Positions 22,126 to 30,882 of a DNA stretch of 49,710 nucleotides are shown here, piece after piece; the first letter of the stretch is position 1, and the number at the start of each line of letters is the position of its first letter. Under the pieces are notes generated by a model. That model made no database searches, was not told the origin of the DNA, and saw nothing but the letters and a program-made list of their open reading frames with translations. The DNA comes from Thermoleophilia bacterium. Lineage in GTDB: Bacteria > Actinomycetota > Thermoleophilia > Gaiellales > Gaiellaceae. The translations under genes were made by a program, and so were the position numbers. Where the stretch lies: contig JAICME010000003.1 of the NCBI GenBank assembly GCA_025929425.1, positions 1 through 49,710 of the forward strand, in the 5' to 3' direction.

Positions 22126-24279
22126 GTGGCTGTAGTCGAAGCGCCTGACGTTCCCGTGCCTGTCGAACACCCCGGGGCCGTCGGCCCGATCGGGCGGCTC
22201 GGCCGCTGGGCGGCGGATCACTTCCGGCTCGTCGCACTCTCCTGGGCTGCGGTCGCCCTGGCCCTCGCGGTCTTCGCCCCGAAGGTCGAGACGGCGCTCT
22301 CGGGTGCCGGCTGGCAGGCGAACGGCTCGCAGTCGGTCGAGGCGCGCACGCAGATCCAGCAGAACTTCGGCGGCCTCTCCAGCTCGGCGCCGCTCGCCGT
22401 AATCCATTCATCGACCCTGCGGACTGGCGATCCTCTCTTCCGCTCGACCGTCGCGAAGACCGAAGCGATCCTCCACTCGGATCCGCGCATCTCGACCGTC
22501 GTGCCTCCCCGCCCAGGCTCCTCGATCTCCCGTGATGGGCACACTGCGCTCGTCGTCGCCGGCGCGCGGCGCGATCCGACGGCGATGGTCGCTGCGGCCG
22601 ACTCGCTCAAGAAGAAGCTGCACGGGCTCTCGACGGACCAGATCTCGGTCAGCCTCACCGGCGCCTCCGGCATGTGGTCCGACTTCAACAGCGCCAACCG
22701 GACGGCGATGATGAAGTCCGAGCTGTACTCGTGGCCGGTGACGCTGGCGATCCTTCTCCTGGCGTTCGGCTCGCTCGTCGCCGCCGGATTGCCGCTACTG
22801 CTGACGATGCTTGGCCTGCTCGCCTCGGCCGGGCTGCTCGCGCTCCTGACCCACGGCTTCGAGATCTCGATCTGGGCGATGAACTTCGCCCTCATGTTCG
22901 CGCTCGCGCTCGGGATCGACTACGCGCTCTTCGTCGTCCACCGTTTCCGAGGCACGTACTTCGGCTCCGGGCAATCGGTGCGCGACGCCGTGGCGATCAC
23001 CATGGACACCGCAGGAAAGGCCGTGCTCTTCTCTGGCCTGACCGTCTTCGTCTCGCTGTCGGCGGTGATGCTCGTGCCGAGCCCGGCCTTCCGCTCGATG
23101 GCGCTCGGGATCATGCTCAGCGTCGCCTTCGTCCTCGCCGCGACGATGACTCTGCTCCCCGCGGTGCTGGCGAAGCTCGGCTCCAGGGTCGACTCGCTCT
23201 CGCTGCGCTGGGTGCACTCCGGCGAGCACCGTTCCCCGCGCTTCGCCCGCTGGGGCGAGCGCCTCTGGCGCCGTCCGCACCTCTACGGCCCCGCGGCGAC
23301 GCTCGTCCTCGTGCTGCTCGCGCTGCCCGTCTTCGGCCTGAAGACCGGGATGCCGTCGATCAAGGTCGTCCCGACGAGCGACGGCTCCCGCATCGGTTAC
23401 ACCCAGGTGCAGCACGCGTTCGGGCGCGGCGCACCGGGCGCGCTCCAGATCGTTGCCCCGCGGCCCGACGCTGTCCAGGTCGTCGCGGTCGCCAAGCGCG
23501 ACCCCGGCATCGCCCAGGTCTCACCGCCTCGACTCGGCGGCGGCGGCCTCGCGCTCGTCCAGGCGACGCCGACGACGGATCCTTCGAGCGGCGCGACAGG
23601 CGCCACCATCGACCGGCTCCGCGCAGCACTCCCGACCCGAGCCCTCGTCGGCGGTGCGGCAGCTGAGAACCATGACCTGGAGAAGGCGCTGGCCGGGAAG
23701 ACGCCCCTTGTGATCGGCGTCGTTCTCGCCCTCGGCTTCCTGCTTCTGTTCTTCGCTCTCCAGGCACCGCTGATCGCCGCGCTCGGCGTCCTCACCAACC
23801 TGCTCGCCGTCGGGGCCGCCTTCGGCATTGGACGGCTGATCTTCCAGAACGGCCACGGCTCCGGACTCCTCGGCTTCGAGCCGCAGGGGTTCATGGACGC
23901 GTGGGCACCGGTCTTCTTCTTCGCGATGATCTTCGCCATCTCGATGGACTACACGGTGTTCCTGCTCTCCTCCGCCAAGGAGCACTGGGACAAGAGCCAC
24001 GACGCCCGCGAAGCAGCCGTCGGAGGGATCGCCCATTCCGGTCGCGTGATCTTCGCGGCAGCGGCGGTGATGGTCGCCGTCTTCTTCACCTTCGCGCTCT
24101 CCGGTCCGTTGCCGCCGAAGGAGATGGGCGTCATCCTCGGCCTCGCCGTCCTTCTCGACGCCGCCCTCGTCCGGCTCGTCCTGATCCCGACTCTGCTGCG
24201 CGTCTTCGGCCGCTACGCCTGGGCGCTGCCGCGCTGGCTCGACCGAATTCTCCCCGACATCCGGTTCGGGCACGCCTGA
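22126..24279 (+). CDS. MMPL/RND-family exporter
   Basis: A 717-residue MMPL transporter with the typical duplicated topology. One helix lies near residues 36-54, then an extracytoplasmic domain (about 60-200). Helices follow from about 205 to 350 containing ALGIDYALFVVHRFRGTY, then a second soluble domain (about 400-520), and final helices with FAISMDYTVFLLSSAKEHWD. Those two DY(A/T)(L/V)F motifs hold the proton-relay Asp-Tyr of the family. It would export a hydrophobic molecule or lipid using the proton gradient. GTG start with AAGGAG upstream. The ATG of the glutaredoxin gene overlaps its stop (TGATG). The ArsR gene diverges from it. Confidence 0.88.
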   Translation: MAVVEAPDVPVPVEHPGAVGPIGRLGRWAADHFRLVALSWAAVALALAVFAPKVETALSGAGWQANGSQSVEARTQIQQNFGGLSSSAPLAVIHSSTLRTGDPLFRSTVAKTEAILHSDPRISTVVPPRPGSSISRDGHTALVVAGARRDPTAMVAAADSLKKKLHGLSTDQISVSLTGASGMWSDFNSANRTAMMKSELYSWPVTLAILLLAFGSLVAAGLPLLLTMLGLLASAGLLALLTHGFEISIWAMNFALMFALALGIDYALFVVHRFRGTYFGSGQSVRDAVAITMDTAGKAVLFSGLTVFVSLSAVMLVPSPAFRSMALGIMLSVAFVLAATMTLLPAVLAKLGSRVDSLSLRWVHSGEHRSPRFARWGERLWRRPHLYGPAATLVLVLLALPVFGLKTGMPSIKVVPTSDGSRIGYTQVQHAFGRGAPGALQIVAPRPDAVQVVAVAKRDPGIAQVSPPRLGGGGLALVQATPTTDPSSGATGATIDRLRAALPTRALVGGAAAENHDLEKALAGKTPLVIGVVLALGFLLLFFALQAPLIAALGVLTNLLAVGAAFGIGRLIFQNGHGSGLLGFEPQGFMDAWAPVFFFAMIFAISMDYTVFLLSSAKEHWDKSHDAREAAVGGIAHSGRVIFAAAAVMVAVFFTFALSGPLPPKEMGVILGLAVLLDAALVRLVLIPTLLRVFGRYAWALPRWLDRILPDIRFGHA

Positions 24280-24611
24280 TGTACGAACTGTGGCAGACCG
24301 AATGGTGTCCGGCCTCCCGACGTGTGCGGCAGCGTCTCACGGAGCTGGGGATCGACTACATCACGCGGCAGGTGCCGGTCGACAAGGACGATCGCACACT
24401 CCTCCTCGAGCGCACGGGCACCGACACGGTTCCCGTCCTCGCGGTGCCCGGCGTGTCGCCGATCGTCGGCGAGGCGGCGATCCTCGAGTTCCTGTCAACC
24501 CATGAAGCCGTTCCCGCCCAGGCGCGCGCCCACCGGCTGAAGGCCGAGAAAGCGCGCCGCCGGTACCTCGAAGAGGAGTGCGAATGTCCACCACAGCCGG
24601 CTACACGCTGA
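24279..24611 (+). CDS. glutaredoxin-like protein with monothiol CPAS site
   Basis: A 110-residue protein of the thioredoxin fold starting YELWQTEWCPASRRVRQRL. The active site is C10-P-A-S13, so the second thiol is Ser, as in monothiol glutaredoxins and some GST N-domains. GTDTVPVLAVPG holds the TVP cis-proline loop and GEAAILEFLS the C-terminal glutathione-site region. The tail carries a further Cys pair (EEECECPPQ). Its start overlaps the MMPL stop, and its 3' end overlaps the start of the DUF302 gene, so it is co-expressed with both. It may also be described as a GST-N-like domain protein. Confidence 0.82.
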   Translation: MYELWQTEWCPASRRVRQRLTELGIDYITRQVPVDKDDRTLLLERTGTDTVPVLAVPGVSPIVGEAAILEFLSTHEAVPAQARAHRLKAEKARRRYLEEECECPPQPATR

Positions 24612-25033
24612 CGACCACGAGCGCCGTCCCATTCTCGGAGACGGTCGAGCGCGTCCGTGCCGAATTGAAGGAAGAGGGCTTCGGTGTCCTCTGCGAGATC
24701 GACGTGCAGTCGACGTTGAGCGCCAAGCTCGGAGCCGAGACGGAGCCCTACCTGATCCTGGGCGCTTGCAACCCACCACTCGCCCACCAGGCGCTCGCCA
24801 GCGAGCCCGATCTCGGAACCCTCCTGCCCTGCAACGTCGTCGTCTACGAGCGCGACGGCCGGACGCACATCTCGGCGATCGACGCCGAGCGCATGCTCTC
24901 GATCGTGGGCAACGACCGACTCGCTCCGATCGGGGCGCAGGTCCGTGACAGGCTCGCCCGCGTCATCGACCACGCCGCGGCCCAGCCGAGCGGGGCGTTC
25001 CGTCCTATCGAATCGAGCCCAGCGCCTGCCTGA
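24584..25033 (+). CDS. DUF302-family protein
   Basis: A 149-residue protein whose ATG at 24584 follows GAGGAG, inside the end of the glutaredoxin gene. The family signatures are seen: SETVERVRAELKEEGFGVLCEIDVQ, LGAETEPYLILGACNPPLAH, EPDLGTLLPCNVVVYERDG and DRLARVID. The conserved GACNP motif contains one Cys; a second is in LLPCN. The fold is a small alpha/beta barrel of unknown function, often found with sulfur- or redox-related genes. It ends convergent with and overlapping (29 bp) a small minus-strand ORF. Confidence 0.88.
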   Translation: MSTTAGYTLTTTSAVPFSETVERVRAELKEEGFGVLCEIDVQSTLSAKLGAETEPYLILGACNPPLAHQALASEPDLGTLLPCNVVVYERDGRTHISAIDAERMLSIVGNDRLAPIGAQVRDRLARVIDHAAAQPSGAFRPIESSPAPA

Positions 25034-25304
25034 GCACGTCACCCTGGGCGGCGTTGAGCTCGATCGGATGCCTGAAGCGAGCGGATTGGTTCCCCTCGTG
25101 CATCAGCATCGCGGCGGTCGAGATCGCGCCGGGAACATCGGAGAGATCCCACAAGGCCTGGTAGATCTGCCGGAGCTGCTCGTCTTGCACACGCAGGGAC
25201 GTGCCATCGGAAAGCCTGAAGTCGATGACGTCCGACGAAGACAAGGTCGGAGTATGCAAAAGCCGGGCGGATGCTGAAGGCGCGGTCGAGCCGCCGGTCG
25301 TCAC
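25005..25304 (-). CDS. hypothetical protein coupled to a TSUP permease
   Basis: A 99-residue frame whose GTG at 25304 overlaps the stop of the TSUP gene by 4 bp. The core VIDFRLSDGTSLRVQDEQLRQ followed by IYQALWDLSDVPGAISTAAM looks like a compact alpha/beta protein. The first about 18 residues are low complexity, and a TTG near 25256 could be the true start. No family recognised, and no cysteines. Translation coupling with the permease is the main clue to its role. Confidence 0.55.
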   Translation of the reverse strand: MTTGGSTAPSASARLLHTPTLSSSDVIDFRLSDGTSLRVQDEQLRQIYQALWDLSDVPGAISTAAMLMHEGNQSARFRHPIELNAAQGDVLRQALGSIR

Positions 25305-26119
25305 GCTCCGGCCAGCAGGCGCGCCGCGAGCGCGAGCAGCGCCACAGCGAGGAGCCGCTGTATGACGCGACCGCCGAGTCGGAGCGAGACATGAGCGCCG
25401 AGTTGCGCGCCTGCGACGACTCCTGCCGACAGGGCTACGGTGCGGCGGAAGCCGTGGTGGTGGAAGCTGCCGAGCACGAGGTGGGTGGCGGTACCGGTTC
25501 CGGCCATGATCGCCAGCACGAAGTGCGAGGTCGCCGTGGCGATGTGCGTTGGAAAGCCGAAGGCGCGCACAAGTAGCGGGACGTGGATCACCCCTCCGCC
25601 GATGCCGAGGAAGCTGGAGAGAAATCCGACTCCGAGGCTGAACAGCGCGCCGCGTCGAAGCGGGACGGCGTACTCGTAGGTCTCGCCCTGCCGATCGGTC
25701 AGCACGCGTTGTTCGAGATGCCCGCGCGCTCGGCGTAGCGGCCAGCGCTCTCCCGCGATCAGCCAGACGGCCAGCGCAGCGAGGACGGCACCCATGATCG
25801 CGTTGAAGGCTTGGCGGGAGATATCGCCGACGAGGAGGGCGCCGCCGATTGCACCCGGGATCGTGGCGAGTGCGAAGACGATCCCGCTGCGGTAGTCGAT
25901 TCGGCGCTGGCGCGCATAGGCGACGCTGCCGCTGGCTGCATTGAAGAAGACGGCCGTCAGGCTGATCGCGGTCAGCGTCTGCGCCGACTCATGCGGGTAG
26001 AGGAGAAGCAGGATCGGCGTGAGGATGAAACCGCCGCCTGCGCCGATCACGGTGCCGAACGCGCCCACGCCGAACCCGATCAGGACGAGCAGAGCCGCCG
26101 TCTCGGTTGTAAACGCCAC
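25301..26119 (-). CDS. TSUP-family (TauE/SafE) membrane permease
   Basis: A 272-residue protein with about eight membrane helices and the duplicated TSUP signatures VIGAGGGFILTPILLLLYP (residues about 24-42) and LGIGGGVIHVPLLVRAFGFP (about 172-191). Family members export or import sulfite, sulfonates, thiosulfate and other small anions. The loop between the halves (RWPLRRARGHLEQRVLTDRQ) is cytoplasmic. It lies close to the thioredoxin/ArsR/glutaredoxin/DUF302 genes, which supports but does not prove a sulfur substrate. Confidence 0.88.
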   Translation of the reverse strand: MAFTTETAALLVLIGFGVGAFGTVIGAGGGFILTPILLLLYPHESAQTLTAISLTAVFFNAASGSVAYARQRRIDYRSGIVFALATIPGAIGGALLVGDISRQAFNAIMGAVLAALAVWLIAGERWPLRRARGHLEQRVLTDRQGETYEYAVPLRRGALFSLGVGFLSSFLGIGGGVIHVPLLVRAFGFPTHIATATSHFVLAIMAGTGTATHLVLGSFHHHGFRRTVALSAGVVAGAQLGAHVSLRLGGRVIQRLLAVALLALAARLLAGA

Positions 26120-26194
26120 CGGCGCTGACGCTATCGAGTCGTTGCGAGGAACCGTCGGTTCAGCGGGCGGGCGAGACGCTGCCCAGGCCCTGGG

Positions 26195-26773
26195 CTACCT
26201 CTTGACCTGGCAGAACCGCGCCGCGAACGTGCCGTTATAGCCGTAGATCTTGCCGTCGCCGTAGACCCGCGTCGGGAGCATGAAGCGGCCCTTCCAGACG
26301 CCCCGCGGATACGAGTTCACGCTCTCGAAGACGAGCTTTGCGCCGTGTTTGAGCCCGGCAACGTGCGTCGGCACGCTTCGATTCCGGTAGACCGTGAGAA
26401 ATGCGACCTGGGGCCGCGCCATCGGGCGTGTGATGTGGACGCGAGGCCTGTCGGTGACGTGGATCTGGATCAGGTGGCCCGGAACCTGGACCGCTTGGGG
26501 CAGCGTCCGGCAGGCGAACTTCTTGCGCCGGAACAGATAGAGCGTCAGCGTGTTCCACCGGCGGCTCCAGACGATCGCAGCCGACCGCGTGATGTACGGG
26601 TGCCCCGCGACGATGCCTCGGCCCGAGGTGACCGCGAGGCTCACTCCGACCCGCTCCCGAGGGAACGCGCGGCCGATCCTGGCGGCGGCCGGTGCCGCGA
26701 CGGCCAGCGTCAGAACGACGACGGCCAGCACGAGTCGCCGCAGGCGGCGGTGGGGAGCCCGTGGGCTCCCCAC
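26195..26773 (-). CDS. secreted hypothetical protein
   Basis: About 192 residues if started at GTG 26773; a TTG at 26809, inside the end of the upstream PKD gene, is also possible. A basic start (PHRRLRRLVLAVVVLTLAVA) and AAPAAARIG give a clear signal peptide with Ala-x-Ala cleavage. The mature part is basic and rich in aromatic residues (SRRWNTLTLYLFRRKKFACR, YNGTFAARFCQVKR), with two cysteines that could form a disulfide. No family recognised. The first codons from 26773 lie inside a perfect 13-bp inverted repeat that separates this gene from the PKD gene. Confidence 0.55.
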   Translation of the reverse strand: MGSPRAPHRRLRRLVLAVVVLTLAVAAPAAARIGRAFPRERVGVSLAVTSGRGIVAGHPYITRSAAIVWSRRWNTLTLYLFRRKKFACRTLPQAVQVPGHLIQIHVTDRPRVHITRPMARPQVAFLTVYRNRSVPTHVAGLKHGAKLVFESVNSYPRGVWKGRFMLPTRVYGDGKIYGYNGTFAARFCQVKR

Positions 26774-26775
26774 CG
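26748..26775 (-). terminator. perfect inverted repeat between PKD gene and secreted-protein gene
   Basis: CGGTGGGGAGCCC and GGGCTCCCCACCG are exact 13-bp inverted arms separated by GT, 18 bp after the PKD stop. It has no U tract, so it may be a processing/terminator hairpin or an RNA structure masking the start of the next gene. Confidence 0.45.
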
Positions 26776-26792
26776 CGTTGCTCGGATGTTTC

Positions 26793-28688
26793 TCAACAGA
26801 CCTGCGCAACGACGTTTCCTGTGCCGGCGTGTCCCGGGTTCGGCGCGTAGCCCGGGTTCGTCTGGACGACGACGACGTGTGGCGTCGTGCCGCTGATCTG
26901 CGAGCCGCTCTTCGTGGCCGAATCGGTCGAGATCACGCCCATGTACGCGGGCAGCGGGCCGGCCGGGGGCGGCGCGCTGTTACCGGGATCGGTCGTCCAG
27001 GTGGCCCCGCAGGTCGGGCTGGCCGGGCTCTTCGCATAGCCCTTGAACGCCGCCGGCGCGGCGCCGTCGGTGAGGACGTTCTGGCCCGCCCACTGGGCGC
27101 CCCAGAAGGTCACCGGGTTGCCGATGCCGCTCGATCCGTCGCCGACGACGAACGACCCACCACCGGGGGCGAACGCGAAGACGAGCACGGTGCACGGCTT
27201 CGTCGTGTCGGCGCTGCTGCCTCCTTCGTCGTCGACGTGGACGTTCACGTCGAAGTACCCGGTCGACGCATAGGTGTGCGCGCCGGCGATGCTGTAGTTA
27301 CCGCCGCCACCGCTCAACGTCCCACTCGACGTCGAGCCGTCTCCCCAGTCGATCGTGGCCGTGAAGTCACTGAGCGGGGCCCCGGGGTTGCCGTCCTGGA
27401 GCGCGGCCACCGTTCCGTTGAACGCCTGCAGCGAGACGGGTGGAGTTGCGCAGCTGAGAGTCAACGGCGCGTCGACCACCGGCACCGAGAAGGAGAGCGT
27501 CGTGGAAAGGCCGGTCGGGTCGGTGACGACGACCGTGCCGGTGTGCGTGCCCTCCTCGGCAAAGGTGTGCTGCGGGCTCTGCCCGGTCGCCGTGCCGCCG
27601 TCGTCGAAGCTCCAGGCGAACGTGAGGCCGCTCGTGCCGCACGGGCTGAGGCTTCCGCCCGGCCCGGTTCCCGTGACGTTCAGCTGAACCGGGTTGCCCT
27701 CGGTTCCCGTCGGGATCGTGTCCATCGCGACAGTGGGTGCCGTTTCGTTCGGCAAGAGGGTGCCCAGGTCGACGTTCTGGGCGGGTGCACCGAGCGTGAT
27801 CGTGTTGAACGTCACCGGCGGCGTGTCGAACAGGTTCGGGAAACCGAACGGCCCGACGGTGAAGAGGTGGACGTCGGGTGCCAACGGGACTCGCAGGAAC
27901 GCATCGCCCTGGACGCTGGCGCCGAACCCCTCCGTGAGCGAGCCGTTGACGTGACTGGACTCGTCTCCCATGGCGTAGTTCACGGGCTGGCCGGCAGGGA
28001 CGGTGCACGGGAGCGGCGCGGACTCGTCCAGCGTCTGTGGGGTCGAGGTGAACGTGAGGTCCGTGGGCGTCTTGACGTCGGTACCGCCGGCAGTGAGCGT
28101 GCGGTGGGACGTGACGCCGTCGCCCGTGATGCTCGCGGAGGTCGTGATGTCGGCATTGAAGCTCACCTGCAGGTAGGCGACCCCGATGTCGATCGGCGTG
28201 AAGTCGAAGAGCGTGATGCTCTTCGTGTCGGAGCAGCTGTCCGAGGTCAGGGGCAGCCCGCAGTTCGCAATCACGTCGCCCTCGGTCTTGTCGTAGGTGA
28301 GGTCGAAGCCGAACACGTTGAGATCGCCGCTCAGCGTGTAGTCCACCCCGAGCGATTGCGAGTCACGGGTGAAGGTGTTGGACAGGTCGAGAGTGCTCCC
28401 CTGCCGGAGGTTCGTGTCGGTGAAGGTCAGGTCGTTGTGCGTCCCGGCGTTGGCGCTCGTCTTCACGTCGAGAGCGATCCCGCCGTGGATATCGGTGTCG
28501 ATATTGAGCGGATCGCCGACGACGATGTGACAGCACGAGAACGGCTCGTCGAAGATGTTCGTCGTCGAGTTCCCGCTGAGCGGGAAGTTGAGCGTCTTCG
28601 TGACTGTCGCCCCGAAGGCCGCTCCCGTCGACAGGATGACTGCGGCGACGGCCGCGCCGAGCGCGACCGCGATTCGTGCTCCAAGCAT
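26793..28688 (-). CDS. secreted PKD-domain protein
   Basis: A 631-residue exported protein. Residues 1-27 (MLGARIAVALGAAVAAVILS, then TGAAFGA) form a signal peptide. The N-terminal half (about 28-300) is a beta-rich Thr/Ser/Asp region without recognised domain. Two PKD-like domains follow: about 320-400 with LTFAWSFDDGGTATGQSPQH, and about 420-500 with TATIDWGDGSTSSGTLSGGG and AHTYASTGYFDV. A C-terminal Gly/Pro-rich domain ends in Cys (GNVVAQVC). There is no sortase motif or transmembrane anchor. PKD domains bind polysaccharide or mediate contacts outside the cell. Highly NNC-biased codons. An inverted repeat follows the stop. Confidence 0.75.
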   Translation of the reverse strand: MLGARIAVALGAAVAAVILSTGAAFGATVTKTLNFPLSGNSTTNIFDEPFSCCHIVVGDPLNIDTDIHGGIALDVKTSANAGTHNDLTFTDTNLRQGSTLDLSNTFTRDSQSLGVDYTLSGDLNVFGFDLTYDKTEGDVIANCGLPLTSDSCSDTKSITLFDFTPIDIGVAYLQVSFNADITTSASITGDGVTSHRTLTAGGTDVKTPTDLTFTSTPQTLDESAPLPCTVPAGQPVNYAMGDESSHVNGSLTEGFGASVQGDAFLRVPLAPDVHLFTVGPFGFPNLFDTPPVTFNTITLGAPAQNVDLGTLLPNETAPTVAMDTIPTGTEGNPVQLNVTGTGPGGSLSPCGTSGLTFAWSFDDGGTATGQSPQHTFAEEGTHTGTVVVTDPTGLSTTLSFSVPVVDAPLTLSCATPPVSLQAFNGTVAALQDGNPGAPLSDFTATIDWGDGSTSSGTLSGGGGNYSIAGAHTYASTGYFDVNVHVDDEGGSSADTTKPCTVLVFAFAPGGGSFVVGDGSSGIGNPVTFWGAQWAGQNVLTDGAAPAAFKGYAKSPASPTCGATWTTDPGNSAPPPAGPLPAYMGVISTDSATKSGSQISGTTPHVVVVQTNPGYAPNPGHAGTGNVVAQVC

Positions 28689-28789
28689 GCGTCCACCCCT
28701 TCGGTCGACCTTGGACGCCGCAGTCCAGTTGTGGTCAGCCGACCGTAGAGCGCAGCCCGCGAGGCCGTCAATCCTTCATTCGAGGGAAA

Positions 28790-28809
28790 CGTCCTCTCGC
28801 CCGAGGACG
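28790..28809 (-). terminator. hairpin downstream of the HtrA-like gene
   Basis: CGTCCTC/GAGGACG is a perfect 7-bp stem with a 6-nt loop, read on the minus strand and followed by TTT. It starts 31 bp after the protease stop codon, consistent with a weak intrinsic terminator. Confidence 0.4.
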
Positions 28810-28839
28810 GCGTTGATGACGAGCGCGTCGGCGAGCGCT

Positions 28840-29841
28840 CTACTGAGGCGGGCCGCTCGCCGGCGTGATGGTGCCGCTCTGGGCCGTCCCGGTCGCATCG
28901 TTCCAGCCGATCGAGACAGCGGTTCCGACCGCGAGCGAGAAGAGGGCCTGGCGCATGTCCGCCATCGACGAGATCGGTGCGCCGTTCAGGGAGGTGATGA
29001 CGTCGCCGGCGACGAGGCCCGCGGCGTCGGCCGGGAGGTTCGGCAGCACCTGCTGGATCTGCGTGCCGCCCGAGACGTCCTTGAGGACGACGCCGAGGAA
29101 TGCGGTCGGCCCGACGTGGATCGCCGCGCTCGACTTCCCCTTCATGATCATTCGCGCGTAGAGCAGCGCCTGTCTGATCGGGATTGCGAAGCCGCGAGCC
29201 ACACCGACGGTCGATCCGGCCGTGACCATTCCGATCGCGCGATTGTGCAGGTCCTCGAGCGGTCCGCCCGAGTCGCCGGGCTCGACCGCCGTGTTCGTCG
29301 CGATCACGTTGTGCAGCGTCTCGGAATCCCCGCTGATGTCCCTCGCGACGATCTTCCGGTGCAGAGCGGTGACCCGGCCGGGCGCCGCCTTCGGCGCTCC
29401 GCCGCGCCCCTGCGCGTTCCCACGCGCGATGACCTGCTGCCCGACCTGCAGCTTCAGGTAGCCGCCGAGCCTGATCGTCTGCAGATGCGAGGCGTTCGCC
29501 AGCTGCAGGACGGCGATGTCGTGCGACACCGAATAGCCGACGACCGTGGCGTTGTACGAGCGATGGGTCGTGACGTCGACGACCTTGAACTTCGTCGCGC
29601 CGCGAATGACGTGATTGTTCGTGAGCACCTCGCCCGTGCGCGAGATGAGCATCCCCGTGCCGGCAGCTGCGGCCCCGTCCTCGTAGCCGAGCGTGGTGTA
29701 GATGTCGACGATGCCCCTGTTGGCGCTCGTCGTGGGGGCCGTGCGGGTAGTGTGCCCGGCCGCGCCGGCCGGAGAGGCGGCTACGGCCGACGCGAGCGTC
29801 GCCAGGACGGCGAGCAGAAGGCGTCGCGTTACGCCGGGCAC
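28840..29841 (-). CDS. HtrA/DegP-type trypsin-like serine protease with PDZ domain
   Basis: A 333-residue exported S1C protease. A signal peptide covers about residues 1-28 (LLLAVLATLASAVAASPAGA). The catalytic triad is H77 (VLTNNHVIRG), D108 (SVSHDIAVLQL) and S191 (NTAVEPGDSGGPLED). A C-terminal PDZ domain (about 235-325) shows LGVVLKDVSGGTQIQQVLPN and AGLVAGDVITSLNGAPISSM, with the usual carboxylate-binding loop. It would degrade or chaperone damaged proteins outside the membrane. Smaller than DegP because it has a single PDZ domain. It is not obviously in an operon. A hairpin follows the stop. Confidence 0.9.
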   Translation of the reverse strand: MPGVTRRLLLAVLATLASAVAASPAGAAGHTTRTAPTTSANRGIVDIYTTLGYEDGAAAAGTGMLISRTGEVLTNNHVIRGATKFKVVDVTTHRSYNATVVGYSVSHDIAVLQLANASHLQTIRLGGYLKLQVGQQVIARGNAQGRGGAPKAAPGRVTALHRKIVARDISGDSETLHNVIATNTAVEPGDSGGPLEDLHNRAIGMVTAGSTVGVARGFAIPIRQALLYARMIMKGKSSAAIHVGPTAFLGVVLKDVSGGTQIQQVLPNLPADAAGLVAGDVITSLNGAPISSMADMRQALFSLAVGTAVSIGWNDATGTAQSGTITPASGPPQ

Positions 29842-29969
29842 GGGGACATCAGAGCAAGCATCGATGAGTTGGGTCTAAGCGATCTGAAAGCGCGCTGTAA
29901 GCGTCGTTCGGGGAGTGCATCGGCAGCCCTCCCCTCCGACCTTGAATGTGAAGCAGTAGCGTCCCGCCC

Positions 29970-30452
29970 GTGTCGGAAGAAGGGCGGCAAGGGGACGAGA
30001 CGCCGAAGGAGCGGGCCGACCGCGAGCTGATCGAGCTGCTGAACGAGCTGCGGGTCGTTCTGCCGGGGGTCTCCGTCCTGCTCGCCTTCCTCCTAGCTGT
30101 CCCGTTCGCGAAGGGCTGGTCGCGGGTCACGGAGCTCCAGCGCGACGAGTTCGTTGTCGCATTCCTCGCGACGGCCGTTTCGGTCGCCCTCCTGACAGCG
30201 CCGAGCTCCTACCACCGGCTTCGCTTCCGTCACGGCGACAAGGAGCACATGGTCCGTATAGGGAACCGGCTGTCGATCGCGGGGATCGCCGCCTCCGCCG
30301 TCTCGCTCGAGGCGGTCGTGCTGCTCGTGATGGACTATGTGCTCTCGCTCGAAGCGGCGATCGCGGCCGCCGTCTCGCTGTTCGGGGTGGTAGCGCTGCT
30401 CTGGTACGGACTGCCGCTCGCGGCTGCGCTCAGAGATCGACGCGCTCGATGA
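29970..30452 (+). CDS. DUF6328-family membrane protein
   Basis: A 160-residue protein. A charged N-terminus ([20 protein letters not shown]) leads into [19 protein letters not shown]. Four helices lie near 32-50, 64-82, 101-125 and 130-152, with the family segment [20 protein letters not shown] between helices 2 and 3. Members of this family occur widely in actinobacteria with no known function. GTG start. The 3' end overlaps the convergent cyclophilin gene by 23 bp. Confidence 0.78.
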   Translation: MSEEGRQGDETPKERADRELIELLNELRVVLPGVSVLLAFLLAVPFAKGWSRVTELQRDEFVVAFLATAVSVALLTAPSSYHRLRFRHGDKEHMVRIGNRLSIAGIAASAVSLEAVVLLVMDYVLSLEAAIAAAVSLFGVVALLWYGLPLAAALRDRRAR

Positions 30453-30882
30453 CGACGTCCTCGCTCGGACGGTCGCCTGCCCCGGTCTGCACTTGCGAGA
30501 TCGTGTCGACCACGTCCATGCCGCTCGTGACCCGACCGAAGACGGTGTGCTTGCCGTCGAGCCACGGGCACGCGTCGGCGGTCACGATGAAGAACTGGCT
30601 GCCGTTGGTGTTCGGGCCCGCGTTTGCCATCGCGAGCGCGCCGCGCGCGACCGGATGGTCGTTGAACTCGTCCTCGAACTGGTAGCCGGGGCCGCCCGTG
30701 CCGGTTCCGGTCGGGTCGCCGCCCTGGATCATGAAGTCCGGGATGACGCGATGGAAGACGACGCCGTCGTAGAAGCCGTCCGCGGCGAGCTTGCGGAAGT
30801 TCTCGACCGTCTTCGGTGCGTCGCCGTCGTGCAGCTCGAGCTCGATGGGCCCGTGGTTCGTGTGAAGGGTCGCTGTGCTCAT
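30430..30882 (-). CDS. cyclophilin-type peptidyl-prolyl cis-trans isomerase
   Basis: A 150-residue single-domain cyclophilin. Key segments: [40 protein letters not shown] (active-site Arg, Phe and Gln), [20 protein letters not shown] and [15 protein letters not shown]. It speeds proline isomerisation during folding in the cytoplasm, as no signal peptide is present. It follows a small gene with a 4-bp overlap and is convergent with DUF6328. Confidence 0.93.
   Translation of the reverse strand: MSTATLHTNHGPIELELHDGDAPKTVENFRKLAADGFYDGVVFHRVIPDFMIQGGDPTGTGTGGPGYQFEDEFNDHPVARGALAMANAGPNTNGSQFFIVTADACPWLDGKHTVFGRVTSGMDVVDTISQVQTGAGDRPSEDVVIERVDL

Noticed and set aside
26550-28748. Long plus-strand open frame opposite the PKD gene
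   Set aside because: Arg-rich shadow frame; the minus strand encodes a signal peptide and two PKD domains.
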